Positions 19,247 to 28,288 of a stretch of 64,000 nt of DNA are shown here, in pieces (the first letter of the stretch is position 1; every line of letters begins with the position of its first letter). Source of the DNA: Actinomycetospora callitridis (GTDB taxonomy: Bacteria; Actinomycetota; Actinomycetes; Mycobacteriales; Pseudonocardiaceae); assembly GCF_028737265.1 (NCBI RefSeq), contig NZ_JAQZAK010000003.1, positions 1 to 64,000 on the forward strand. Direction: 5' to 3'. Both the position numbers and the translations under genes were made by a program. A model generated the notes under the pieces. That model searched no databases, was not told the origin of the DNA, and saw only the letters and a program-made list of their open reading frames with translations.

Positions 19247-20629
19247 TTAACCCGAGGAGTGCGCTACGGCGGAAGGGTGACGCGTACGCCCGACGACCAG
19301 CGCCAGGACGGCGGCCAGGATCGTCACGAGGCCGACGACCCAGAGCCCCGCGCGCTGGCTGCCGGTGAGGTCGGCGAGCCCGCCGGTGACGTACGGCGCG
19401 ACGAAGCCCGAGAGGTTCCCCAGGGAGTTGATCAGGGCGATGCCGCCGGCCGCGGCCGCCCCGGTGAGGAACTGCGAGGGCAGGGGCCAGAACGTGGGCA
19501 GGGCCGAGCAGGTCCCGACCGCGCAGACCGTCACCGCGGCCATCGTCCAGAACGGGTTGCTCTGGTAGAGCGCGATCGGGATGGCGATCCCGCCGAGGAT
19601 CATCGGCAGGGCGAGCCACCAGCGCCGACCCGACTCGCCGGCGAGGAACCCACCGTCGGTGCGGGCGGCGGAGCGGTCGGCCGCGCGGCTCCAGAGCACC
19701 ATGCCGACCGCCGCCACCGCGTACGGCACGGACGTGACGAGGCCCTTCTCGACGATGCCGAGCTTGGTCCCGAACTGCTGCTCGAACCCGGAGACGATCG
19801 TGGGCAGGAAGAAGCCGAGCGCGTAGAGCCCGTAGGTGACGCCGAAGTAGACGAAGGCCAGCACCAGGATGCGTGGCGCGGTCAGGGCGCGGCGCAGGGT
19901 CCAGTGGTCGGCCGCCTCCACCTCGGCGGACTCGGCGGCCAGCCGCCGACTCAGCCACGTCCGCTCGTCCTCGGAGAGCCACTTCGCCTGCTCGGGACGG
20001 TCGGTGAGGGCGAAGAACGTCACGATGCCGAGCAGGATCGCCGGGATGCCCTCGAGCAGGAACATGACCCGCCAGCCGGACAGACCGAAGAGGCCGTCGC
20101 CCACGGAGATGATCAGGGCGCTGACCGTCGACCCGACCGCGGTCGAGATCGGCACCGCGACCATGAACCAGCCGACCGCCCGCGCCCGGTACTCGGCCGG
20201 GAACCAGAAGGTCAGATACAGGATGATGCCGGGGAAGAAGCCGGCCTCGGCCACGCCGAGCAGGAAGCGCAGGACGATCAGCACCGTCGCGTTCGGCGCG
20301 AACGCCATGACCGAGGCGACGATGCCCCAGGACACCAGGATCCGGGTGATCCAACGACGCGCGCCGAAGCGGTGCAGCGCCAGGTTGCTGGGCACCTCGA
20401 GCAGCAGGTAGCCGACGAAGAAGATGCCCGACGCGAGCCCGAAGACCGTCGCGGTCATCTGGAGCTCGGCGTTCATGCCGTTCGGCCCCGCGAAGCCGAT
20501 GTTGACGCGGTCGAGGTAGTTGATGAAGTACAGCAGCCCCAGGAGGGGCATCAACCGCCAGACGACCCGACGCACCGTCCGGCGCCCGAGCTCACTGTCC
20601 GTGCTCGACCCGCTCGTCTCCGTCGACAC
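19247..20629 (-). CDS. MFS transporter, anion:cation symporter family
   Basis: A 460-residue major facilitator with about twelve transmembrane segments. LLYFINYLDRVNIGFA in helix 1 and FFPGIILYLTFWFPAEYRARA in helices 4-5 are the usual signatures of the ACS branch, which moves organic anions such as phthalate, tartrate or hexuronates. No catabolic genes flank it, so the substrate is open. Starts at GTG. It is separated from the permease downstream by 64 bases. Confidence 0.85.
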   Translation of the reverse strand: MSTETSGSSTDSELGRRTVRRVVWRLMPLLGLLYFINYLDRVNIGFAGPNGMNAELQMTATVFGLASGIFFVGYLLLEVPSNLALHRFGARRWITRILVSWGIVASVMAFAPNATVLIVLRFLLGVAEAGFFPGIILYLTFWFPAEYRARAVGWFMVAVPISTAVGSTVSALIISVGDGLFGLSGWRVMFLLEGIPAILLGIVTFFALTDRPEQAKWLSEDERTWLSRRLAAESAEVEAADHWTLRRALTAPRILVLAFVYFGVTYGLYALGFFLPTIVSGFEQQFGTKLGIVEKGLVTSVPYAVAAVGMVLWSRAADRSAARTDGGFLAGESGRRWWLALPMILGGIAIPIALYQSNPFWTMAAVTVCAVGTCSALPTFWPLPSQFLTGAAAAGGIALINSLGNLSGFVAPYVTGGLADLTGSQRAGLWVVGLVTILAAVLALVVGRTRHPSAVAHSSG

Positions 20630-20673
20630 CCGTTCAGTGGACCAGGTGAGTCAAGGGCGTGTGAAGAGCGGGA

Positions 20674-21537
20674 TCAGCCGCAGCTGCGCAGGGCCGAGAC
20701 GTCGGGGGACCCGCCGCGCTCGAACGAGATGTGGACGTGGTCCTCGTGGTTGGCCGTGGCGCCGCCACGGTCCTCCATGCTCTCCCAGCCCGAGCCGGTG
20801 TTGATCCGCTGGTCCCAGATCACGTACTCGACCCCGAGGTCGCCCTTGTTCTCGATGACGCAGTCGGCGATCGCGTCGCCGCTGGTGGTCATGAAGTCGA
20901 GCGCGTAGCCGCCGGGGTGGTCGGACTGGCCGCCGCGGCTGCCTACGCCCAGGACGTCGTGGCCCGGGAAGACGCACTCCATCGCGTTGCCGACCTCCTG
21001 GACGGAGTCGGCGACGCCGCCGTAGGAGCCCGACGCGCCGCACCCGGTCACCGAGGCGGTGCGCTCCTCCTCGGCGGCGGCCTGCTGGGTCTGTCGCTGC
21101 GCGGCGGCGTCCGCCTCGGCCCGGCGGGCCGTGGCGGCGTCGGCCGCGCGGTCGCGCTCGGCGGCCTTGATGAGGTCCGCGGACGCGGCGCCGCCGGACG
21201 GCTCGCTCACCGGGGTGACGGCGGAGCCGACGGACGACGAGGACGCCGACGCGGTGTCGGCGAGGGAGGCGCCCTGCGCGGAGAGCTCGAGCGTGGTGGC
21301 CGCGTCCTGGGGGTCCTGGTCGGGCAGGGCGATGACCGCCGGGCCGACGAGGGCGAGCGCGCTGCCGGTCAGCCCGGCCGCGACGGCGCCGTGGCGCATT
21401 GCGGAGCGGGCGGGGGAGCGGTGGCGCGATGCGCCACGGACGGCGCCCGCGGGCATGACGAAGGGGACCGTCCGGGGCTCGCGTCGGCTCGTGCCTGCCT
21501 CTGCGTCACGGCCCCAGGGGGAGCGTTGCCGTGTCAC
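20674..21537 (-). CDS. Secreted M15-like peptidase with coiled-coil region
   Basis: A 287-residue exported protein. After a basic start there is a hydrophobic export segment (GAVAAGLTGSALALVGPAVIAL, about residues 50-72), then an Ala/Arg/Gln-rich helical, coiled-coil-like region (about 110-150). The C-terminal domain has SDHPGGYALDF and NHEDHVHISF, matching the SxHxxGxAxD and HxH metal-binding motifs of M15 D-Ala-D-Ala peptidases. Cysteines near residues 158, 177, 212 and the C-terminus may form disulfides. A role in peptidoglycan turnover is inferred. The GTG at 21537 is chosen for the ggaagg site before it. Confidence 0.75.
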   Translation of the reverse strand: MTRQRSPWGRDAEAGTSRREPRTVPFVMPAGAVRGASRHRSPARSAMRHGAVAAGLTGSALALVGPAVIALPDQDPQDAATTLELSAQGASLADTASASSSSVGSAVTPVSEPSGGAASADLIKAAERDRAADAATARRAEADAAAQRQTQQAAAEEERTASVTGCGASGSYGGVADSVQEVGNAMECVFPGHDVLGVGSRGGQSDHPGGYALDFMTTSGDAIADCVIENKGDLGVEYVIWDQRINTGSGWESMEDRGGATANHEDHVHISFERGGSPDVSALRSCG

Positions 21538-21542
21538 GTTCT

Positions 21543-21653
21543 GCCTTCCGATCACGGAACGGCCTGGCGACACCGTCGGGGTCGGTGCTGCCGGACGGGG
21601 GAGCGAAGGTCCGTCGTGGGGAGCGCCGTGACCTTCTCGTAACCGTTCCGTGA
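21543..21653 (-). promoter_or_regulatory. Structured leader and MtrA-like repeat before the peptidase gene
   Basis: An 11-bp perfect inverted repeat (tcacggaacgg at 21552-21562 and its complement at 21643-21653) closes an 80-base loop directly above the ribosome site (21544-21549). Next to it, GTGAC at 21628-21632 and GTAAC at 21639-21643 form a direct repeat with six bases between, similar to MtrA sites known upstream of cell-wall hydrolase genes. Whether the element works as RNA, as DNA or as both is not clear. Confidence 0.4.
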
Positions 21654-21776
21654 GCGAGAGTAGACGAACCGGACGCGCCGACCAGGCCGGGTTGCCTCCT
21701 CGACGGCGGACGGGAGGAACCCCGCGGTCGGCGGTCACCGGCCGCGACGACCGGGTCCCGCAGCGCGACGGCGGCC

Positions 21777-21815
21777 GGTCAGCGGCTGGTCAGGGGCAGG
21801 TCAGCGGCCGGTCAG
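21777..21815. repeat. Four GGTCAG boxes at exact 11-bp spacing
   Basis: GGTCAG occurs at 21777, 21788, 21799 and 21810, each 11 bp from the next, so all four face the same side of the helix. The last overlaps the stop of the FAD gene. It is about 240 bp upstream of the peptidase start. It may be an array of binding sites; no protein is known for it. Confidence 0.5.
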
Positions 21816-22786
21816 CACGACACGCGGTCCGCGATCGCCCGGCCGAGCAGGGTGCCCGAGCGCCAGGCCGTCTCGACCTTGGGACTGCCCCAGCCGTCGC
21901 CGCAGAGCCCGACGAGGTCGTCGTCGAGGGAGAACTCCTCCTCGTGCGGCTGTGCGGGGCTCGCGTACGTCCAGCGGTGCGCGTGGGTCCAGGCCGGCGC
22001 GTCGTCCAGGCCGAGCAGCTCCGTGACCGCGGCGACGACCGGGCCGATCGCCCCGTCGGGGTCGTCGAGGTGCCGGCGCGCCCGCTCCGCGGTGGAGTGC
22101 GCGACGAGCACGGGGGCGCCGTCGCCGCGGCGGTCGCCGTCGTCGGCGATCAGGTCGACGTCGGGGTGTCCGTTGACGAACGCCGCCGGCAGGCGCTCCC
22201 AGCCGCGGTGCCCGTAGCCCAGGGCCACCGAGATGACGGGGTTCCAGGCCCGGTCGGCGACGCCCGCGCTCGCGCGCAGGGCGGGGTCGAGCAGGCGGGC
22301 GGCCTGCGGGTCGGGCATGGCGAGCACGACGGCGCAGGCCGGTTGCCCGTCCACCGCCGGGCCGGGCGTCACCCTCGAGACCGTGTGGCCGGTGCTGACC
22401 GTGACCCCCTCGGCGAGGTCGGCCACCAGGGAGCGCAGGCCACCGGGCGCGGACCACCGCTGCGGGCCCGACGTCGACGACCACGTGCCGTCCTCGCCGC
22501 GGGCGGCGAGCGTGTCGGTCCACGGGACGGCGAGCCCGCGCCGCTGCCAGTCCTCGACGACGGCGACGAACTCGTCGTCGCGCGCGGTGAAGTAGGCGGC
22601 GCCGAGGTCGACGACGTGGTCAGCACCGTCGGGCAGCGGCCGCGCCGCCATCCGCCCCCCGACGCGCTTCGCGCGCTCGAGCACCCGCACCGGCGTGCCG
22701 GCGGTCGTGAGCGCGCGGGCGCAGGCGATCCCGCTGATGCCGCCGCCGACGACCAGGACCTCGCGCCGCATCTCCGGAGACGTCAC
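21812..22786 (-). CDS. FAD/NAD(P)-binding amine oxidoreductase, renalase-like
   Basis: A 324-residue flavoprotein. The FAD-binding GxGxxG is seen as VVGGGISGIACARAL, followed by VLERAKRVGGRMA, the second conserved FAD-contact region. DLGAAYFTARD and the C-terminal GDGWGSPKVETAWRSG resemble bacterial renalase-type oxidases. The substrate is unknown. The start is a GTG overlapping the stop of the CNNM gene upstream; an ATG five codons later is too close to its Shine-Dalgarno-like sequence. It probably forms an operon with the two CNNM genes. Confidence 0.82.
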   Translation of the reverse strand: MTSPEMRREVLVVGGGISGIACARALTTAGTPVRVLERAKRVGGRMAARPLPDGADHVVDLGAAYFTARDDEFVAVVEDWQRRGLAVPWTDTLAARGEDGTWSSTSGPQRWSAPGGLRSLVADLAEGVTVSTGHTVSRVTPGPAVDGQPACAVVLAMPDPQAARLLDPALRASAGVADRAWNPVISVALGYGHRGWERLPAAFVNGHPDVDLIADDGDRRGDGAPVLVAHSTAERARRHLDDPDGAIGPVVAAVTELLGLDDAPAWTHAHRWTYASPAQPHEEEFSLDDDLVGLCGDGWGSPKVETAWRSGTLLGRAIADRVSC

Positions 22787-23964
22787 GAGCGTGCCCCCGA
22801 CCTCGTCACGTGGGTGCTGTCGCGGACCGTGCCGACGTACTCCTCGAGGAGGTCCTCCATGGCCACCAGACCGACCGTCGAGCCCTCGGAGTCGACCGCG
22901 CGGGCGAGGTGCGAGCCCTCGCGTCGCAGGGCCGCCAGCGCCTCGTCCACCGGCGCCGACAGCGAGATCTCCGGCAGGGCCCGGACCCGCTCGGCCGGCA
23001 CCGGGTGGTCGGCGGCCTCGTCGTCCGAGGCCCCGTCGCCGTCGCCGTCGCCGAGGTCGAGCACGTCCTTGACGTGCAGGTACCCCGCGAGCTCGACGAC
23101 CGGCGCGTGGTCGGCGTTCTCCCCCTCCGGCGTGATCGGGGTGGTGCCCGGCTCCAGGGGATCGGAGCCCAGGCGGGGGTGGGCGTCGGGTGCGGTCGGC
23201 GCCTGCACGGGGAAGCGCGAGAACCCGGTGCGGGCCACGGCCTCCTCCACGGCGCCGACGGTGGGGTTCGGGGGCAGCACCGTGACCCGGTCCAGCGGGA
23301 TGAGCACGTCGGCGACGGTGTGCTCCGCCGAGCTCAGCGCCTGGGTCAGCCTGCGGGTCTGCGAGGCGTCGAGCAGGCCCTCGGCGCGGGACTCCGAGAG
23401 CATCCCGGCGATCTCCTGCGGGGTGTACGCCGACTCGCGCTCGTCCACCGGCGTCACGCCGAAGGCCTTGAGGATGTGGTTGGCGACCCAGTTCAGCACC
23501 ACGATCACCGGGCGCGTGACCTTGAGGAACGCGACGAGCGCGGGTACGAGCCACAGCGAGGTGCGCTCGGGCCCGGCGATGGCGATGTTCTTGGGCACCA
23601 TCTCGCCGATCACGATGTGCAGGATCGTGACGATCGTCAGCGCGACCACGAACGCGATCGGGTGGATCAGGAACGACGGGACGCCGATCGGCTCGAGGAC
23701 GACCTCGAGCTGGTGGGCCACCGCGGGCTCGCCGAGGGAGCCCAGCGCCAGCGAGCAGATCGTGATGCCCAGCTGGGCGGCGGCCAGCATCATCGAGAGG
23801 TGCTCGGAGGCCCGCAGCACGGTCCCGGCGCCCGCGGCGCCCTCGGTGTGCAGGGCCTCGAGACGGTCGCGGCGCGCGGAGATCAGCGAGAACTCCGCGC
23901 CGACGAAGAACGCGTTCGCCCCGAGCAGGGCGAACATCAGGAGCAGGGCGACGCCGTCGCTCAC
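22783..23964 (-). CDS. CNNM/CBS-domain membrane protein (hemolysin C family), copy 2
   Basis: A 393-residue protein with an N-terminal CNNM (DUF21) membrane domain: ALLGANAFFVGAEFSLISARRDR and TILHIVIGEMVPKNIAIAGPE. A CBS pair follows from about residue 205; it is interrupted by an acidic insertion with DLGDGDGDGASDDEAAD. The C-terminal CorC_HlyC domain of the upstream paralogue is missing. Family members affect Mg2+ or Co2+ export. Its GTG overlaps the stop of copy 1. Confidence 0.88.
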   Translation of the reverse strand: MSDGVALLLMFALLGANAFFVGAEFSLISARRDRLEALHTEGAAGAGTVLRASEHLSMMLAAAQLGITICSLALGSLGEPAVAHQLEVVLEPIGVPSFLIHPIAFVVALTIVTILHIVIGEMVPKNIAIAGPERTSLWLVPALVAFLKVTRPVIVVLNWVANHILKAFGVTPVDERESAYTPQEIAGMLSESRAEGLLDASQTRRLTQALSSAEHTVADVLIPLDRVTVLPPNPTVGAVEEAVARTGFSRFPVQAPTAPDAHPRLGSDPLEPGTTPITPEGENADHAPVVELAGYLHVKDVLDLGDGDGDGASDDEAADHPVPAERVRALPEISLSAPVDEALAALRREGSHLARAVDSEGSTVGLVAMEDLLEEYVGTVRDSTHVTRSGARS

Positions 23965-25316
23965 GGGGAGGCCTCCTCGCCGCTCACGGCGACCGCGGCG
24001 GGCACCTTGGGTGGTCGCACCACGCGGACCTCGGCGATGCGTCGGGCGTCGACGCGCGTGACGATCAGCTGCCAGTCGTCGAGCGTGACCGCGTCGCCGA
24101 CGTTGGCCAGCCGCTGGAGCTCCGCGGTGATGTAGCCCGCGAGCGTCTCGTAGACCTCGCTCTCCGGGAACGACCAGCCCACGACCTCGGCCATCTCGTC
24201 GGAGCGCAGCATCCCGGAGACGATCCAGCTGTCCTCGCCCTCGCCGCGCACCCGCGCCGCCTCGCCGCGGTCGTGCTCGTCGCGGACGTCGCCGACGATC
24301 TCCTCGACGAGGTCCTCGAGCGTGACGATGCCCGCGGTGCCGCCGTACTCGTCGACCACCAGCGCCATCTGGAGCCCGGCCCCCCGCAGACGGTCGAGCA
24401 GCTCGTCGCCGTCGAGGGAATCGGGCACGGTGGTGGCGGTGCGCATGAGGTTGCGCAGCTTGGTGGTGGCGCGCCGGTTGCGGGGCTCGGAGAATGCCTG
24501 CTTCACGTGGACGACGCCGCGGATGTCGTCGAGGTCGCGGTCGACGACGGGGAAGCGCGAGAAGCCGGTGCGGATCGTCGCGGCGATGAGGTCGTCCACG
24601 GTGTCGTCCTGGGACAGCGACTCGACCCGCACGCGCGGGGTCATCATCTCGTCGGCGTTGCGCTCACCCACCCGCAGGGAGCGGGCCATGACCTCGGCGG
24701 TGCCCTCGTCGATCGTGCCCTGCTGGGCGCTGGTGGTGAGGAGCGAGCCGAGCTCCTGGGGGGAGCGCGCCGAGCGCAGCTCCTCGGCGGGCTCGACGCC
24801 GAGGCGCCGCACGATCCAGTTGGCCGAGCCGTTGAGCCCGGTGATGAAGAACGAGAGCACCCGGGAGAAGCCGGCCTGGACGCCGGCCACCATGCGCGCC
24901 GTGCGCATCGGGCGGGCGATGGCGAGGTTCTTCGGCACCAGCTCGCCGAACACCATCGACAGCGCCGTCGCGAAGACCAGCGCGATCACCGAGGCCGTCC
25001 CGCCCGCGGCGCCGGGCGGCAGGCCGACGTCCTCGAGCACCGGGGAGATCAGGGTCGCGATCGCGGGCTCGGAGAGGTAACCGGTGATCAGCGTCGTGAT
25101 GGTGATCCCGAGCTGGGCCCCGGAGAGCTCGAACGACAGGTTGCGGTGCGCGCGCTGCACGATCTTCGAGCGCCGGTCGCCGACCTCGTCGACGTGGTTG
25201 TCGATCTGGCTGCGCTCGAGGCTGGTCAGGGAGAACTCGGCGGCCACGAAGATCGCGGTGCCGAAGGTGACGGCGACGAACCCGATGAGTCCGAGCACCG
25301 ACAGGAGGACGTCCAC
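23961..25316 (-). CDS. CNNM/CBS-domain membrane protein (hemolysin C family), copy 1
   Basis: A 451-residue paralogue of the next gene. The CNNM domain has FVAAEFSLTSLERSQ and MVFGELVPKNLAIARP; the CBS pair runs from about 205 to 330 with GFSRFPVVDRDLDDIRGVVH and LVVDEYGGTAGIVTLEDL, and a complete CorC_HlyC domain closes the protein. Family members affect divalent cation efflux. Tandem pairs of one long and one short copy are usual in actinobacteria. Starts at GTG 18 bases after the PPOX gene's reading frame region. Confidence 0.9.
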   Translation of the reverse strand: MDVLLSVLGLIGFVAVTFGTAIFVAAEFSLTSLERSQIDNHVDEVGDRRSKIVQRAHRNLSFELSGAQLGITITTLITGYLSEPAIATLISPVLEDVGLPPGAAGGTASVIALVFATALSMVFGELVPKNLAIARPMRTARMVAGVQAGFSRVLSFFITGLNGSANWIVRRLGVEPAEELRSARSPQELGSLLTTSAQQGTIDEGTAEVMARSLRVGERNADEMMTPRVRVESLSQDDTVDDLIAATIRTGFSRFPVVDRDLDDIRGVVHVKQAFSEPRNRRATTKLRNLMRTATTVPDSLDGDELLDRLRGAGLQMALVVDEYGGTAGIVTLEDLVEEIVGDVRDEHDRGEAARVRGEGEDSWIVSGMLRSDEMAEVVGWSFPESEVYETLAGYITAELQRLANVGDAVTLDDWQLIVTRVDARRIAEVRVVRPPKVPAAVAVSGEEASP

Positions 25317-25334
25317 GGAGTACCGGGTCCCCCG

Positions 25335-25799
25335 TCAGCTGCTTGCCAACCGGGCGGGGAACCCGCCCGTGGCGATGGGGCCCCACCGCTGCACCGTCAA
25401 CCGGATCAGGCTCTTGCCCTGGCGGGCCATCGCCTCGCGGTACTCGTCCCAGTCCGAGTGCTCACCGGAGATCGAGCGGAAGTAGTCGACGAGCGGCTCG
25501 AGCGCGTCGGGGAGGTCGAGCACCTCGGCGGTGCCCTCGACGTGCACCCAGGGGCCGTCGAAGTCGTCGGAGAGCACGCACATGGCCACCCGGGGGTCGC
25601 GGCGCACGTTGGTCACCTTCGCCCGCTCGGGGTAGGTCGACACGAGCAGGCGGCCCTCCGCGTCGATGCCCAGCGTCACCGGGGAGGTCTGGTCACCGCC
25701 GTCGGAGCGGCGCGTCACCACGATCGCCTTGTGTCGGGTGCGCAGGAACGCGTCGAGCTCCTCGCGCCCCACCCGGTCGTTCGTCGCCACGTTCACCAC
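25335..25799 (-). CDS. PPOX-class F420- or flavin-dependent protein
   Basis: A 154-residue split-barrel protein of the pyridoxamine-phosphate-oxidase-like group. Key parts are AIVVTRRSDGGDQTSPVTLG, LLVSTYPERAKVTNVRRDPR and GPWVHVEGTAEVLDLP; the AKVxNLRRDPR-like stretch is typical of F420-binding actinobacterial enzymes. Its substrate is unknown. Of three close GTG codons the first (25799) is chosen: TACGCT on the minus strand (25807-25812) ends seven bases before it, which would make the mRNA leaderless. Confidence 0.82.
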   Translation of the reverse strand: MVNVATNDRVGREELDAFLRTRHKAIVVTRRSDGGDQTSPVTLGIDAEGRLLVSTYPERAKVTNVRRDPRVAMCVLSDDFDGPWVHVEGTAEVLDLPDALEPLVDYFRSISGEHSDWDEYREAMARQGKSLIRLTVQRWGPIATGGFPARLASS

Positions 25800-25864
25800 G
25801 TCGACGAGCGTAGCCGCGTGCCCGGCCCGCTCCGACGCTGTGGGCCCCGGCCTACGGTGATCCC

Positions 25865-26617
25865 GTGGCTTCCCTGGACGGCCGGCGGGTCGTGGTGACG
25901 GGCGCGTCGTCGGGCATCGGGGAGGCCGCGGCGCGGGCCGCCGTCGCCGCCGGCGCGCGGGTCGGGCTGGTGGCACGGCGGGCCGAGCGCCTCGCCGGGC
26001 TGGTCGCCGAGCTCGGGGACGCCGCGGTCGTCGGGGTCGCGGACGTCACCGACGCCGCGGCGCTGACCGACGCCGTGGACCGCCTGGCCGCCGAGCTCGG
26101 CGGCCTCGACGGCGTCGTCGCGGCGGCCGGGACCATGCACCTCGGGGCCGTGGGCGAGACCGACCCGGAGCGCTGGCGCGAGGTGTTCGACGTCAACGTG
26201 CACGGCCTGCTCGCCACCGCGCGGGCCGCGCTGCCCCACCTCGGCGAGGGTGCGAGCTGGGTGACGATCTCCTCGATGTCCGGGCGGCGCGTGCCCTCGG
26301 CCGCCGGCGGGGTCTACGCGGCGAGCAAGCACGCCGCCCACGCCGTCGACGAGACGCTGCGCCGCGAGGCGGGGGCGCGGGGCGTGCGCGTCACGACGGT
26401 CGCCCCGGGCTTCGTCGCCACCGATCTGATGGCGGGTGACCTCGCGGCGGGCGACGGAGCCGGGCGCGAGGACGTCGCCGCCTTCCGCGAACGCATGCAC
26501 GCCCGGGGTCTGACGCCCGAGCACGTCGCCGCGGCCGTGGTCCACGTGCTCGGGCTGCCGCCGGAGGTGTGCGTCGTGGAGTACGCCCTGACCTCGACCG
26601 CGCAGATGCGTTCCTGA
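25865..26617 (+). CDS. Short-chain dehydrogenase/reductase
   Basis: A 250-residue classical SDR with [22 protein letters not shown] in place of NNAG, SSMSG and the catalytic YAASKHA. The fold ends with [13 protein letters not shown]. The sequence resembles broad-range SDRs like those acting on small ketones or serine-type substrates, but no assignment is safe. The GTG has TACGGT at 25853-25858 and a six-base gap, so it is probably leaderless; together with the PPOX gene it makes a divergent pair of leaderless promoters only 65 bases apart. Confidence 0.85.
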   Translation: MASLDGRRVVVTGASSGIGEAAARAAVAAGARVGLVARRAERLAGLVAELGDAAVVGVADVTDAAALTDAVDRLAAELGGLDGVVAAAGTMHLGAVGETDPERWREVFDVNVHGLLATARAALPHLGEGASWVTISSMSGRRVPSAAGGVYAASKHAAHAVDETLRREAGARGVRVTTVAPGFVATDLMAGDLAAGDGAGREDVAAFRERMHARGLTPEHVAAAVVHVLGLPPEVCVVEYALTSTAQMRS

Positions 26618-26718
26618 CCCCTCGGACGGTGACCTGCGCCGCACGTGGTGGCGCGGCACCGGGCGCGCGCGAGAACAATGGCGCGCCATGTGCGGGAGCC
26701 CGGAGCGGGGAACGTGTC

Positions 26719-27651
26719 GTGAGCGGTAGCCCGTTCGTCGACTTCGACCGGGACTCCTGGTCGCAGCTGAGCGACACCAGCGCCGTGCCGCTCACCGCCG
26801 AGGAGCTCGAGGAGCTGCGCTCCCTGGGCGACCCCGTCGACCTCGACGACGTGCGCGAGGTCTACCTGCCCGTCTCACGGCTGCTCGACCTGCACGTGCG
26901 GGCCACGGCGGGCCTGCTCGACGCCTACCGGCAGTTCCTGCGCCAGGACGAGCAGGCGACGCCGTTCGTGATCGGGATCGCGGGGTCGGTGTCGGTCGGC
27001 AAGTCGACGACGGCCCGGCTGCTGCGGCTGCTGCTCGCGCGCTGGCAGGACCACCCGAACGTCGCGCTGGTGACCACCGACGGGTTCCTGCACTCCAACG
27101 CCGAGCTGGAGCGGCGCGGGCTGATGCGGCGCAAGGGCTTCCCGGAGTCCTACGACCGGCGCGCCCTCCTGCGGTTCGTCTCCGACATCAAGGCGGGCAA
27201 GCCCGAGGTGCCCGTGCCGACGTACTCGCACCTGACCTACGACGTCCTCGACGAGCACCGGGTCGTCGCGCGCCCCGACATCCTCGTCCTCGAGGGCCTC
27301 AACGTGCTCCAGCCGGCCCCGCAGACCGGCGAGCGGGCGAGCGCGCTCGCGGTGTCGGACCTCATCGACTTCTCCATCTACGTCGACGCGCACCCCACCG
27401 ACGTGCGCCGGTGGTACGTCGAGCGCTTCCTGGCCCTGCGGGAGACGGCGTTCCGCGACCCCGCGTCGTACTTCCGGCGCTACGCCGAGATGGACGAGAC
27501 CGCGGCCCGGGCCCAGGCGGCCACCCTGTGGGACGAGATCAACGGGCCGAACCTGCGCGAGAACATCGCCCCGACCCGCTCGCGCGCGGACCTCGTCCTC
27601 ACCAAGGGTGGCGACCACACCGTGCGGCGCATCCGGCTCCGGAAGCTGTGA
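26719..27651 (+). CDS. coaA: Type I pantothenate kinase
   Basis: A 310-residue enzyme for the first step of coenzyme A synthesis, phosphorylating pantothenate with ATP. The P-loop is GSVSVGKS at residues 89-96; [20 protein letters not shown] and [16 protein letters not shown] are the usual pantothenate-site segments, and YSHLTYDV is also conserved. The GTG start gives the same N-terminus as actinobacterial homologues. It stands alone in its transcription unit, followed by a MarR gene 100 bases later. Confidence 0.95.
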   Translation: MSGSPFVDFDRDSWSQLSDTSAVPLTAEELEELRSLGDPVDLDDVREVYLPVSRLLDLHVRATAGLLDAYRQFLRQDEQATPFVIGIAGSVSVGKSTTARLLRLLLARWQDHPNVALVTTDGFLHSNAELERRGLMRRKGFPESYDRRALLRFVSDIKAGKPEVPVPTYSHLTYDVLDEHRVVARPDILVLEGLNVLQPAPQTGERASALAVSDLIDFSIYVDAHPTDVRRWYVERFLALRETAFRDPASYFRRYAEMDETAARAQAATLWDEINGPNLRENIAPTRSRADLVLTKGGDHTVRRIRLRKL

Positions 27652-27751
27652 CCCGGCCGAATCGGTGACCCGGGCGGCCCAAGCGCGTGACACAGTCGTG
27701 ACGGACGGCGACACGTCGCCCGTCGGAGCCGTGGGGATGGGACGATGAGGT

Positions 27752-28219
27752 ATGTCCACTTCCGCGACCGGGACACAGGCCGACCCGACCGATAGGTCCG
27801 GTTCGTCCGACCCTGACCTCCCTTCGCGCCTGCGGCTGGCCGTGGGACGTCTCAACCGGCGCATCCGCGTCGACTCGAACGCGGCCCTGCCGCCGCTGCA
27901 GACGTCGGTGCTCGCGACGCTGGAGGACGCCGCGCCGCTGCGGCTCTCCGAGCTGGCGCGACGGGAGGCGGTCACCCCGCCGACGATGAGCCGGGTGCTG
28001 GCGGCGCTCGACGAGGCCGGTCTGCTCATCCGGACGCCGGACCCCCAGGACGCGCGATCGGCGCTGATCCACCTCTCGGACCAGGGGCACCAGGCCATCC
28101 GGCACATCCGCACGGAGCGGACGGCCTCGCTGGCGCAGCGTCTCGACCGGCTCGACGCCGAGCAGCGCGCGGCCCTCGAGGCGGCGCTGCCGGCGCTGGA
28201 GCGTCTCGTCGAGGAGTAG
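27752..28219 (+). CDS. MarR-family transcriptional regulator
   Basis: A 155-residue regulator with a central winged HTH: LRLSELARREAVTPPTMSRVL is the recognition region, then LDEAGLLIRTPDPQDARSAL forms the wing. The N-terminal tail is Ser/Thr/Asp-rich. Dimerisation helices lie at both ends. The ligand and the targets are unknown; the DinB gene downstream is a possible target by position. The ATG is preceded by gagg. Confidence 0.85.
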   Translation: MSTSATGTQADPTDRSGSSDPDLPSRLRLAVGRLNRRIRVDSNAALPPLQTSVLATLEDAAPLRLSELARREAVTPPTMSRVLAALDEAGLLIRTPDPQDARSALIHLSDQGHQAIRHIRTERTASLAQRLDRLDAEQRAALEAALPALERLVEE

Positions 28220-28288
28220 CGGAGGAGGCGCGCTGCGCCACGGGGTGTAACGATCTGCGCTCGGCTGACGACAGAGGGTGTGTCAGGT

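Noticed and set aside
21543..21653. c-di-AMP (ydaO) riboswitch upstream of the peptidase gene
   Set aside because: Such riboswitches often precede cell-wall hydrolases, but the conserved core and its typical end sequence were not found in this leader.
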